Both the position numbers and the translations under genes were made by a program. Positions 1 to 6,505 of a DNA stretch of 22,536 bases are shown here, in pieces. The notes beneath the pieces are model-generated. The model saw only the letters and a program-made list of their open reading frames with translations. It searched no databases and was not told where the DNA came from. Origin of the DNA: a bacterium (GTDB lineage Bacteria; Patescibacteriota; Microgenomatia; Levybacterales; UBA12049); assembly GCA_021813005.1 (NCBI GenBank), contig JAKAMH010000003.1:1-22536 (forward strand), in the 5' to 3' direction. The number at the start of each line of letters is the position of its first letter. Position 1 is the first letter of the stretch.

Positions 1-4
1 CGAT

Positions 5-742
5 CTACTCTACCCCCAAAATAACATGCGACTGTTCAGTGCTCTTAGTTCTTAGAAAAACTCTTTTTTCATAAAGAGGGTTATCAACACTTTCCAAAAA
101 GCTCTTTTCTCCGCTTTCAACCTGACCAAAATATTTTTCTATTTTCTGGATATAATCATCGGGCAGATTACCGACACATGAGACTATTGAGTTACCGGCT
201 TTATAGTAACTATCCCGATAGTTTTTGAGTATTGATCTACTCAGTGATTTAATTGGTTCCTTCTCACCCAGAGAGCTCTGAGCAACCAAAGCATTCTTAT
301 CGATAATATTATCAAACAGCATGTAAACGTCCGTAGATGGATCATCTTCATACATATTGATTTCTTCTAAAAGGGTGCCCTTTTCCTTTTCAATTTCTTT
401 TTCATCAAATTCAGAATTAAAAGTAATATCCGAAAGTATATCCAAGCATTTTTCGAAATGGCTGTTGTCAGCCTTGATGTAATAGCCGGTATATTCCTTT
501 CCTGTAAAGGCATTGTTAAATGCGCCCATTGAATCTATTTCTTTGGCAATATCCTGAAATGTCGGACGTTTTTTAGTACCCTTAAAACACATATGCTCAA
601 GGAAATGAGAAATACCATGTAACTTTAGCGGTTCGTTTCTAGACCCTGTTTTTACCAGCACAAGAACACTTGTAGCTAAACTATCTTTTTTTTTCTGGGC
701 CATAATCCTTAAACCGTTGCCCAAAGTATTTCTTTCAATCAT
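5..742 (-). CDS. M16-family zinc peptidase, N-terminal half only (early stop)
   Basis: Insulinase/mitochondrial-processing-peptidase-like protein. The inverted zinc motif HxxEH is visible at residues 46-50 (HFLEH), and the third ligand is probably one of the Glu residues at 126-127 (LLEEINM). M16 enzymes degrade or process peptides and are normally over 400 residues. This frame ends at a TAG (5-7) after 245 residues, right after SHVILGVE, which in the family begins the linker to the second half. A run of five C on the plus strand (13-17) lies just before the stop, so a frameshift, real or from sequencing, is plausible; one extra base would read on past the window edge. The start ATG overlaps the dedA stop as ATGA, so it is translationally coupled to dedA. 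The family call is firm; whether the gene is intact is not known. Confidence 0.8.
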   Translation of the reverse strand: MIERNTLGNGLRIMAQKKKDSLATSVLVLVKTGSRNEPLKLHGISHFLEHMCFKGTKKRPTFQDIAKEIDSMGAFNNAFTGKEYTGYYIKADNSHFEKCLDILSDITFNSEFDEKEIEKEKGTLLEEINMYEDDPSTDVYMLFDNIIDKNALVAQSSLGEKEPIKSLSRSILKNYRDSYYKAGNSIVSCVGNLPDDYIQKIEKYFGQVESGEKSFLESVDNPLYEKRVFLRTKSTEQSHVILGVE

Positions 743-1365
743 GCAGTTTCCTTCTTTAGATTCTTGATGTGCCGTCTAACGTACCACACAACTGCGACGA
801 TTATCACTAGCCCAATTACTAAATCTGCTTTATGAAAATATCCACCAAGTGTATGCCAGTTCTCACCAAGTTTCATTCCGAAATATGTCAGAGCGATGGT
901 CCAGGGCAGTGCACCCAAAAATGTGTAAATGCTAAATGTTTTGACGTCCATCTCGCTTATACCTGCGGGCAACGAAATAAATGTTCTGACCACGGGCATC
1001 ATGCGGGTAAAAAATACCGTGCTTTTTCCATGCTTCTCAAACCATTTATGAGCGGTTTTTATATCGTGATGAGAGATGAGAACATATTTACCATACTTCT
1101 CAACCAGAGGAAGACCACCCCACTTACCTACATAATATGCGACTAACGATCCAGCCAAGTTGCCGAGTGCCCCGACTATTGCCACAAACCAAAAATTAAA
1201 CTCTCCCTTGAAAACTAGAAAACCGGCAAACGGCATGATGATTTCAGAGGGTAACGGTATACATGCTGACTCGATAGCCATCGCTATAAAAACACCAAAA
1301 TAACCAAGGGTGGAAATCATGGATATTACAATTTGTGCTAATGTTTCAATAATTCCTGTGAACAT
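739..1365 (-). CDS. DedA-family membrane protein (undecaprenyl-phosphate flippase type)
   Basis: A 208-residue polytopic membrane protein of the DedA/SNARE-associated family. The typical ESACIPLPSEIIMPFAGFL block is at residues 32-50, and the FTRMMPVVRTFISLPAG block with conserved Arg residues is at about 119-135. DedA members are known to return undecaprenyl phosphate across the cytoplasmic membrane for envelope polymer synthesis. Here the gene starts 2 nt after the uppP stop and overlaps the next start by ATGA, which makes a tight operon with the phosphatase that produces its likely substrate. The length is normal for the family. The exact lipid substrate is inferred from the family and from the uppP pairing. 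Confidence 0.9.
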   Translation of the reverse strand: MFTGIIETLAQIVISMISTLGYFGVFIAMAIESACIPLPSEIIMPFAGFLVFKGEFNFWFVAIVGALGNLAGSLVAYYVGKWGGLPLVEKYGKYVLISHHDIKTAHKWFEKHGKSTVFFTRMMPVVRTFISLPAGISEMDVKTFSIYTFLGALPWTIALTYFGMKLGENWHTLGGYFHKADLVIGLVIIVAVVWYVRRHIKNLKKETA

Positions 1366-1366
1366 A

Positions 1367-2167
1367 TTATCTTGTTAAATAGTAAGCGATTAATATTACG
1401 ACCGTTAAACCAATGCGGTAATAAGCGAAGATGTTAAGTTTATGGCTCTTCACAAAATTCATGAGAAACCTGACAGTCAGAAAGCTGGCAATAATGGCAG
1501 AGATTAATCCTGTCCAAAACACGAGCGTTGAATATTCTGCTATTGGGATTTTCCTGACTTCTACGAGTCCCGCACCCAAAATTATCGGTGCTGAGACCAG
1601 AAACGAGAACTTAGCTGCCGCTTCCCGGGTAAAACCCTGGAACATGCCGGCCGAGATAGTGACACCGGAGCGGGAAACTCCGGGAATTATGGCCACTGCC
1701 TGAGCTAGACCTGTAAGTAAGGCACTTTTTGAGGTTTCCTCTTCAATCTTTTTCTTACCAACATTCTTTTCAGCTAAGATAAGAACAAAGGCGAAAATGA
1801 GTGTTGTAGCCGCAATTAGAAGCGGATTTCTAAATGCATTTTCTGCCATCTTATCCAGAACAAATCCGAGAATCGCTCCGGGGATCGTCGCCAGGATAAT
1901 CAGGATGGAAAGCTTTTCTTTAGCAGTTTGGAATTTCAACTTTTTTAGACCCAAGAAAAATCCCTTTATAATCTCCAGCCAATCATCTCTGAAAAAAGCG
2001 ATGATTGCGATTAAGGTACCCATGTGAAGCGCCACGTCAAAAGCCAGTCCCGGATCGGGGAACTTGAAAAGCCAGGGGAAAAGCACCAAATGACCCGATG
2101 ATGAGATTGGCAAGACCTCTGTCACCCCCTGAACTATACCCAAAATCGCAGCTTGAAAAATATTCAT
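1367..2167 (-). CDS. uppP: Undecaprenyl-diphosphatase UppP/BacA
   Basis: Integral membrane phosphatase that converts undecaprenyl diphosphate to undecaprenyl phosphate, recycling the lipid carrier for peptidoglycan and other wall polymers. Signature motif one, EVLPISSSGH, is at residues 17-26, and motif two, PGVSRSGVT, is near residue 160. The 266-residue length and about eight hydrophobic segments are typical. It is first in an operon with dedA and the M16 fragment. No SD stands at normal spacing: AGGAGG on the minus strand is about 18 nt before ATG, while an extended -10 (TGATAGAAT) lies only 7 nt before ATG, which suggests a leaderless message. Confidence 0.95.
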   Translation of the reverse strand: MNIFQAAILGIVQGVTEVLPISSSGHLVLFPWLFKFPDPGLAFDVALHMGTLIAIIAFFRDDWLEIIKGFFLGLKKLKFQTAKEKLSILIILATIPGAILGFVLDKMAENAFRNPLLIAATTLIFAFVLILAEKNVGKKKIEEETSKSALLTGLAQAVAIIPGVSRSGVTISAGMFQGFTREAAAKFSFLVSAPIILGAGLVEVRKIPIAEYSTLVFWTGLISAIIASFLTVRFLMNFVKSHKLNIFAYYRIGLTVVILIAYYLTR

Positions 2168-2174
2168 GTTTTAT

Positions 2175-2183
2175 ATTCTATCA
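2175..2183 (-). promoter_or_regulatory. Extended -10 element placing uppP as leaderless
   Basis: The minus strand reads TGATAGAAT, a TGn extension plus a TAGAAT -10 box at 2180-2175. Only 7 nt separate the box from the uppP ATG at 2167. Initiation at the usual distance would start the transcript at or within 1-2 nt of the ATG. No convincing -35 is seen, which is usual for extended -10 promoters. Confidence 0.45.
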
Positions 2184-2267
2184 CACCTCCTCTAACCCTG
2201 CATGATTTTTTCAAAGCAATCGAGTGCGGCTATCGGTTCGAAAAGAAAGTGAGAACTTGAACGAACT

Positions 2268-2311
2268 TTTAAAAAAGGGCTTCCGGAATCGGCTTGTTGT
2301 CCTTTTTTAAA
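2268..2311. repeat. 11-bp inverted repeat, stem-loop in intergenic spacer
   Basis: TTTAAAAAAGG at 2268-2278 is the exact reverse complement of 2301-2311, with a 22-nt loop. It lies in the spacer between divergent uppP and the 2457 gene. It could be a bidirectional insulator or terminator-like hairpin. No function is proven. Confidence 0.5.
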
Positions 2312-2366
2312 TTTGAGAGAAAGTTTGAACGACACTTTGAGAATCCGCCTAAGCCGCGATTTTTGC

Positions 2367-2388
2367 TCTACTTTTTTAAAAAAGTAGA
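2367..2388. repeat. 22-bp perfect palindrome (TCTAC T6 A6 GTAGA)
   Basis: A perfect palindrome about 10 bp upstream of the -35 box of the 2457 gene. It can form a hairpin with runs of T and A, or act as a dyad for a dimeric protein. It is more likely a hairpin remnant than a specific operator, because its core is simple T/A runs. Confidence 0.5.
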
Positions 2389-2399
2389 AAATAATACTC

Positions 2400-2429
2400 T
2401 TTACACAGCATATCCATTATATCTATAAT
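2400..2429 (+). promoter_or_regulatory. Sigma70-like promoter for the 2457 membrane protein
   Basis: A TTTACA -35 (2400-2405) and a perfect TATAAT -10 (2424-2429) are separated by 18 bp. The predicted start is about 20 nt upstream of the ATG at 2457, and GAGGG lies in between as a possible ribosome binding site. Confidence 0.6.
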
Positions 2430-2456
2430 TAAGTCATCTAACGAGGGTAAGTAAAA

Positions 2457-2945
2457 ATGACACTTTCATGGGACTTGTTCGTAATAGTTGGCTTTGCCAT
2501 AATGGCTGGCTTCGGCGCACTTCTGGGTCGTGGCAAATCTTTAAATATCTTGCTTGGTTCTTTCATGGGCTATGTCGTAGCCACAGAACTGGGAGCTCTC
2601 GTCTTTGGATACGCAAAAAGTTTCTCACATACGGAGAACTTCTCACTATTCTTGGTCAAAGTCGCACTTTTCTTCGCAATAATAATTGTGCTGAATGCAA
2701 AAACGGAACTTGGTGGTAAAGGTGGAGACGACTCATCAATGATTGTGAATTTTATCTACGGCTTTCTAGCAGCCGGTTTCATAGCAACTGCCGTGCTTAG
2801 CTTCCTTGAGCCAAGCGAAAAAGCAAATCTTCTAGCAAGCTCAAATATTCTAGCAAAAATAGACCAAATTAAACTTATTTGGATAGTAGCGCCTATAGGC
2901 TTCCTCTTTGTCGCCGATTTCCTAAAGGGCAAAATCTCTAAGTAG
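2457..2945 (+). CDS. Small polytopic membrane protein, CvpA-like topology
   Basis: A 162-residue hydrophobic protein with about four membrane segments, near residues 8-28, 35-60, 65-85 and 95-118, plus one at about 138-156. The N-terminal pattern (DLFVIVGFAIMAGFGALLGRGKS, segment near residues 6-28) resembles the CvpA/colicin V production fold, but the similarity is too weak to name it. It has its own promoter. It ends one base before the convergent gene at 2946, so the two transcripts would meet tail to tail with no terminator visible between them. Confidence 0.7.
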   Translation: MTLSWDLFVIVGFAIMAGFGALLGRGKSLNILLGSFMGYVVATELGALVFGYAKSFSHTENFSLFLVKVALFFAIIIVLNAKTELGGKGGDDSSMIVNFIYGFLAAGFIATAVLSFLEPSEKANLLASSNILAKIDQIKLIWIVAPIGFLFVADFLKGKISK

Positions 2946-3284
2946 CTAATTCCCGCAGCCAGTAGATAACGGTACTATCCCCTGAGAATCGGGGAATGTA
3001 CCTGTTTGATATTTGCTAACAAAATGATAATCAATAAATTGCATATAACTTTCTGCCAAGAAGAAACGACCCAGCAATAAAACAAATAATAGAAAGGCCA
3101 GTACTAGAAGAATAATAAACCCTTTTGTTAGAATCTTTTGCTTATTTTTTCTTCGTAAGAAAATGACGACAACTAAAATAATAATTAATGGAACAGAAAG
3201 AAGGGATGTCCAGTTTACTATACTGTCACCAATGAGGATCCATGCAGGAAGCGGAGCTATACAAAAACACTTATTATTTTTCAT
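2946..3284 (-). CDS. Hypothetical two-helix membrane protein
   Basis: A 112-residue protein not recognised as a known family. Two strong hydrophobic segments (about residues 26-45 and 55-73) are separated by a basic stretch RRKNKQK. This predicts a hairpin in the membrane with an external C-terminal tail ending in PLSTGCGN. It is convergent and abutting with the gene at 2457. It is the last chromosomal gene before the element boundary at 3373. Confidence 0.55.
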   Translation of the reverse strand: MKNNKCFCIAPLPAWILIGDSIVNWTSLLSVPLIIILVVVIFLRRKNKQKILTKGFIILLVLAFLLFVLLLGRFFLAESYMQFIDYHFVSKYQTGTFPDSQGIVPLSTGCGN

Positions 3285-3372
3285 GCCTTCAGTCTACAAA
3301 ACATAACAATAATAGTCAAACTTTCGAAGCGCTTCAGAAAATAAAAAACCCATTTTCATGAGAGATTATTTT

Positions 3373-3396
3373 TTGGTGGGTCGGCTGGGATTCGAA
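3373..3396 (-). repeat. attL: displaced 3' end of tRNA-Lys (24-bp direct repeat)
   Basis: Identical to 19759-19782. It covers the T-loop, 3' acceptor strand and CCA of tRNA-Lys, read on the minus strand. Identity stops sharply on both sides: after TTCGAA the left copy continues GCGG and the right copy CCCA. This defines the recombination core. Confidence 0.85.
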
Positions 3397-3441
3397 GCGG
3401 CCCGCCGCATTCGGCTTAACTGGGTTCTCACTCGGCACTCT

Positions 3442-3486
3442 ACCAAAAAAATAAAATCCACTTCCGCGGATTCATTTTTTTGGTGG
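3442..3486. repeat. Imperfect inverted repeat within the left att arm
   Basis: The arm starting ACCAAAAAAAT (3442-3459) pairs with the arm ending ATTTTTTTGGT (3468-3483), with an 8-nt loop ACTTCCGC and one 1-nt irregularity. It sits 45 bp inside the element from the core. It could bind recombinase or act as a terminator, and it also codes for part of the alternative recombinase tail in the circular form. Confidence 0.55.
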
Positions 3487-3656
3487 ACGCAATCGGCAAC
3501 TATTCGAACTTGTATTTCCTAAATAAGCTTGAAAAAGCTGTAAGAGAACTCGTGGCTTAAACCGTAAAAACCTGCTATTAGCCTAAAAACTACTGATTGG
3601 CTCAAAATCATACTAATAGCCCCGGATTGGACCGATTTCGGGCACACTCTCTGTGT

Positions 3657-3694
3657 TATCTCAAAAACGGCGTAAACACGCTCTTTTTGAGATA
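3657..3694. terminator. Bidirectional terminator-like hairpin downstream of abiEii
   Basis: TATCTCAAAAA (3657-3667) is the exact reverse complement of 3684-3694, with an inner stem GCGT-aaac-ACGC. It has T runs on either strand. It follows the end of the minus-strand abiE operon. Confidence 0.55.
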
Positions 3695-3712
3695 TGTTTA
3701 TTCATATAAAAA

Positions 3713-3728
3713 TGTACTGATCAGTACA
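3713..3728 (-). terminator. 16-bp palindrome followed by T run, likely abiE terminator
   Basis: TGTACTGATCAGTACA is a perfect palindrome flanked by A runs. On the minus strand it forms a short hairpin followed by TTTTTAT, 25 bp after the abiEii stop. It could alternatively be an operator dyad, but no gene starts here. Confidence 0.55.
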
Positions 3729-3752
3729 AAAAAGTATTAGTTCCAGAGTCGC

Positions 3753-4508
3753 CTAAAGCAAAGACAGAATTCCCCGTAAACTCTTCTTCATATCTGCTTC
3801 GCTAATCTCTTCCTTATAATACAGGCTCTCGGCCCCCGACATTTTTGCTTCTTCGGCAATCTCAAGATTTTCCAGTACAGAATCTTTGCTGAGCGGTTTT
3901 CTCAGCTCCTTCTTTTTCAGAACTTCTAAAATTTCCTTAGGAACAAAGCTATTGGATTTCATCACCATGGCTAGATCATAGAAATCTCGGTATCTGGCTC
4001 TCTCATTCACGGCTCTGACTTTCTCGGCGCAGATTTCTTTGGCCGCCATAGCAGAAACGGTTACTGGCACCCCATAAACGTTTTTATACTCTGCCCTCTC
4101 CGCCGGAAGGATCAGCTCCTGCGTCAGATCGACATCGAGCTTGATGGAGTTTGGCTGTTCCAAAGGACCTGTGAACTTCAACCTTTGAATCTTGAGAGTA
4201 AAATCAGACTGATAGCTTTTTAAGATCTCCAGAAAATCATAAGGCTCAAATACATCTCTTAGGTCATCTTCTGTAATCTTGCCGGTGGTCTGAAAATCCA
4301 GGTCTTCAGAAAACCTCAGCTGGTCGAGATAAATGTGATGAATCGCGGTTCCGCCTTTGAAAACCAGCGAACTTTTCAGTTTTGAGCTGTAGATAATTTG
4401 TAAGACAACTGCCAGGAAATAGTCTTTCTCGGCAATAGCCAAAGGATAGCGAAAGCTGTTCTTGTTAATAATGGAAAGCTGGGCTCTACTTAGTAAATCG
4501 ATCTTCAT
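3753..4508 (-). CDS. abiEii: AbiEii-type nucleotidyltransferase toxin
   Basis: Toxin of the AbiE toxin-antitoxin/abortive-infection family, a nucleotidyltransferase (DNA polymerase beta fold). Known AbiEii/MenT relatives modify tRNA 3' ends and stall growth. KGGTA at residues 51-55 and RFSEDLDF at 65-72 provide the nucleotide-binding Gly pair and catalytic Asp residues. The late RDFYDL block is also conserved. I chose the ATG at 4508 because GGAGG lies 7 nt before it; an ATG 7 codons upstream has no such site. It overlaps the abiEi end by 23 nt, so the two are translationally coupled. The length (251 aa) is normal and key residues are present. Confidence 0.88.
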   Translation of the reverse strand: MKIDLLSRAQLSIINKNSFRYPLAIAEKDYFLAVVLQIIYSSKLKSSLVFKGGTAIHHIYLDQLRFSEDLDFQTTGKITEDDLRDVFEPYDFLEILKSYQSDFTLKIQRLKFTGPLEQPNSIKLDVDLTQELILPAERAEYKNVYGVPVTVSAMAAKEICAEKVRAVNERARYRDFYDLAMVMKSNSFVPKEILEVLKKKELRKPLSKDSVLENLEIAEEAKMSGAESLYYKEEISEADMKKSLRGILSLL

Positions 4509-5253
4509 AGTAGAGCCTCCACTTGGCATTAAATAGATTTGCTTTCTTGGTTAGCTTGGCAAACCCGGGCGTTCCTTTGAGATTCTGGTGAAGCCTCCCG
4601 GAATCGATCCCCGCAAGATCAAAGAGGAATCCCAGACGCCGCCTTAGCGTTATGGGATAGGCACTTGCAAGATCGGTCATTTTAAAAACGTCGATTTCAT
4701 TTTTGGTTTCTTTCAGCTTCTCGATTAAGAGATCGACAGTGTAGCTATCTCTTCGGAAATGAAGGAAATCGAGCAATGCTTTTTCAAGTTCAGCTACTCG
4801 CCCGTGCTGCCCCTCAATCGTGATCTCCTTAAAGCCCTTCATCATTTCGGACTTGGATTTGACATATCGGTATTCAAGATCTTGGAAATGAAAGGTCTTC
4901 GTCCTTGAAGTAGTGACAGCCGAAACCGTGTTGAAAAGCTGATCGAAGAAGCCGTGATAATTCAGTGCGAATTCGAATGAAACGTAGGAATCAGGTACTA
5001 GAACCCGAGAAATGACCAGGGGCGATATATTAGAAAAATTATGTGATTCCAGATTGGCAACAGCATAAAAACCCCTCTTAATCCTTATCAGCCAACCGCG
5101 ACTCGATAGGGAGCTGATCTGCTGTTTTAAAGCATCGTGCGAATAGCCCCTGAGCAGGGTTGCAAGATCATCAAAACTAACCACGTATCCGTAGCTGGTA
5201 ATGACGTCTTCCAGAATATTTAGTTCTTTTGTAGATAAAGCTGTCTTTTTCAT
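4486..5253 (-). CDS. abiEi: AbiEi-family antitoxin/transcriptional regulator
   Basis: A 255-residue partner of AbiEii. The N-terminal 60-70 residues form a winged-helix domain (ELNILEDVITSYGYVVSFDD start, then RGWLIRIKRGFYAV wing). The rest matches the C-terminal antitoxin domain that neutralises the toxin without binding it (type IV system) and represses the operon. The order antitoxin then toxin and the overlapping ends are canonical. Upstream, the minus strand has short inverted words (AGTAA and TTACT around 5268-5283) that could be its own operator; I am unsure of these. Confidence 0.85.
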   Translation of the reverse strand: MKKTALSTKELNILEDVITSYGYVVSFDDLATLLRGYSHDALKQQISSLSSRGWLIRIKRGFYAVANLESHNFSNISPLVISRVLVPDSYVSFEFALNYHGFFDQLFNTVSAVTTSRTKTFHFQDLEYRYVKSKSEMMKGFKEITIEGQHGRVAELEKALLDFLHFRRDSYTVDLLIEKLKETKNEIDVFKMTDLASAYPITLRRRLGFLFDLAGIDSGRLHQNLKGTPGFAKLTKKANLFNAKWRLYYEDRFTK

Positions 5254-5461
5254 AACACGTTAGTAAGCATATATTATTACTTTCTGGTAACCATTAAGAC
5301 AGATTAAGGAAACTACCGCAAGGGTTTTTTCTGTGGAAAAATGCAAAGAGGGTGTTCCTATTAAAATAGATCGATCAATCTAAAAATATAGGAATAGCGA
5401 CAGAATTCTAAGGCGAAACCGGAGATTTTGAAAAAAGAGCCACTTTGCAGGTAAATTGTGC

Positions 5462-5488
5462 TTGGAGGTTCGAGTCCTGTCGGGGGTT
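5462..5488 (+). pseudogene. Decayed tRNA 3' end (T-arm and acceptor strand)
   Basis: GGAGGTTCGAGTCCTGT forms a T-stem/loop with one G-G mismatch and one wobble in the 5-bp stem, followed by an acceptor-like CGGGGGT. No D- or anticodon arm is recognisable upstream and there is no CCA. A Rho-independent terminator follows 18 nt later, as behind a real tRNA gene. It is probably a scar of an earlier tRNA-targeted integration. Confidence 0.5.
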
Positions 5489-5505
5489 TACGATATTTGA
5501 AAACA

Positions 5506-5534
5506 AAAAATGCCTTAATAGCAGGCATTTTTGA
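5506..5534 (+). terminator. Rho-independent terminator
   Basis: AAAATGCC and GGCATTTTT form an 8-bp stem around a 9-nt loop (TTAATAGCA), with a T run on the plus strand and an A/T run for the minus strand. It follows the tRNA remnant and faces the upstream side of abiE. Confidence 0.7.
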
Positions 5535-5661
5535 TGATCGATCGTTGGTAGACCGACTACGACTCAATTCACACGACTACAAAAATGACATCTATCATAT
5601 AGGCAGGCTGAACAGGCATCTAAAAAAGCTTTCAGCCTAATTTTTTTATAGCTCGATCGTT

Positions 5662-6174
5662 CTAAGGTTCCGTTTCAAGTGTCGGGTTGTAAACCTTCTT
5701 GTCAGAAATTTCCTTATTTCCTATTCTTTTTCTAACTTCCTCACAAGCATCTTTAAAATCGTTATAGAATGCTTGCGCAACGAGAATCAGACGTTTCTTG
5801 CCCCTTACCTCGACGATATCAAGATTGTCGCCTCCAAAAGCACTGACTTCTGCTTGTTGAATAAGTTCAACGTCATGTCCAGGCAGCACGACGTGCAGAA
5901 GCCCACATCTCAGGTTTGCGTATAAATCATATGCACAACCTTTCCCCACATATTTATGATAGTCCCTTGGAAACAGTTCCGTGATCGCTTTTTCAAACCT
6001 TGCCCTGCTTCTTCCTTGCAACAAGTAATCACCATTATCGAGACATGCGCCTAGGAATTCGATACCCTGTGTAATCAGACCGAACGACAAATAATAATGG
6101 TCGTGACGACCAGTTCCCTGGATTGCTCCGATACCATCCATCAGATATATCTCAATGAATTCCTTTGCGTTCAT
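5662..6174 (-). CDS. Hypothetical protein with HEPN-like Rx4H motif
   Basis: A 170-residue mostly helical protein of unrecognised family. Residues 89-94 read RCGLLH, preceded by DLYANL, the arrangement of the Rx4-6H active site in HEPN RNases, where Arg and His cleave RNA. This is a motif-level resemblance only. The ATG at 6174 is chosen over an upstream one at 6222 because GAGG lies 5-6 nt before it. It is a single gene next to AbiE, between strong hairpins, so it could be a stand-alone defence or regulatory protein. No nucleotidyltransferase antitoxin (MNT) partner is adjacent. Confidence 0.6.
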   Translation of the reverse strand: MNAKEFIEIYLMDGIGAIQGTGRHDHYYLSFGLITQGIEFLGACLDNGDYLLQGRSRARFEKAITELFPRDYHKYVGKGCAYDLYANLRCGLLHVVLPGHDVELIQQAEVSAFGGDNLDIVEVRGKKRLILVAQAFYNDFKDACEEVRKRIGNKEISDKKVYNPTLETEP

Positions 6175-6280
6175 GTTATCCTCGGTCTTGCTAAGAGTGT
6201 AAAAAAAGATGTTATGAAACAAGCTTATGTCAAGCTAATATACGGCTGCTTTAAGCTGCAAACGGATGATCGTTCAAATG

Positions 6281-6312
6281 AGAGCCCGCCCTTCAATTGA
6301 AAAGCGGGCTCT
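6281..6312. terminator. GC-rich terminator-like hairpin
   Basis: AGAGCCCGC (6281-6289) pairs with 6304-6312. The loop contains a TTCAATTGAA palindrome. There is no long T tract, so termination is not certain. Confidence 0.45.
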
Positions 6313-6369
6313 TACTGTGAGAAACAGTGACAATGGGTGATCCGAAATTTATACCGGATGTAACTAAAA

Positions 6370-6395
6370 AACAATACAACTTTGGTTGTATTGTT
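6370..6395 (+). terminator. 11-bp perfect hairpin upstream of the G5 gene
   Basis: AACAATACAAC, loop TTTG, then the exact complement. It is preceded by A runs. With the GC-rich hairpin at 6281 and ATCCG/CGGAT near 6340-6357 it forms a triple hairpin block between the HEPN-like gene and the G5 operon. I see no clear promoter in the remaining spacer up to 6505 beyond a weak TAGAAT near 6454. Confidence 0.5.
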
Positions 6396-6505
6396 ATTGA
6401 CGAAAAGTAGTATTTTTGCCTGAAATCCTCTTTATTTTTCCTCCTTCTCAGAGTAGAATAGCACTCCCACGGGGAATAAAGGTCACCAGCTAAGGGGAGT
6501 TCTAA

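Larger units (their letters stand above)
3397..3752. other. Non-coding left end of the element: decayed tRNA-like DNA and hairpins
   Basis: No gene is supported here. The minus strand near 3450-3430 reads TTGGTAGAGTGCC, one base different from the D-arm of tRNA-Lys (TTGGTAGAGCGCC). At 3509-3480 it reads a second degenerate 3' end, with TTCGAAT, then GCCGA, then CCACCA. Short related words (CTATTAGCC near 3572, CTAATAGCC near 3612) recur. The remainder holds the two abiE-side terminators listed separately. Confidence 0.5.
5254..5661. other. Gene-poor spacer with tRNA remnant and terminator
   Basis: No protein gene is supported. Two short frames here are shadows of tRNA-like sequence: the minus frame gives PTGLEP, a familiar phantom peptide from antisense translation of tRNA T-arms. 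The GATCGATC word recurs near 5371, 5537 and 5653. The spacer separates the abiE module from the rest of the element. Confidence 0.5.

Noticed and set aside
2220..2360. Words shared between the uppP upstream spacer and the left att arm (GAGTGC, GTGAGAAC)
   Set aside because: Matches are only 6-8 bases with different spacing; not enough to claim a dispersed repeat without a genome-wide search.
5361..5640. Two short overlapping frames that look like small proteins
   Set aside because: Their peptides (PTGLEP on minus, MLGGSSPVGG on plus) are translation of a tRNA remnant and a terminator; no ribosome binding site fits.
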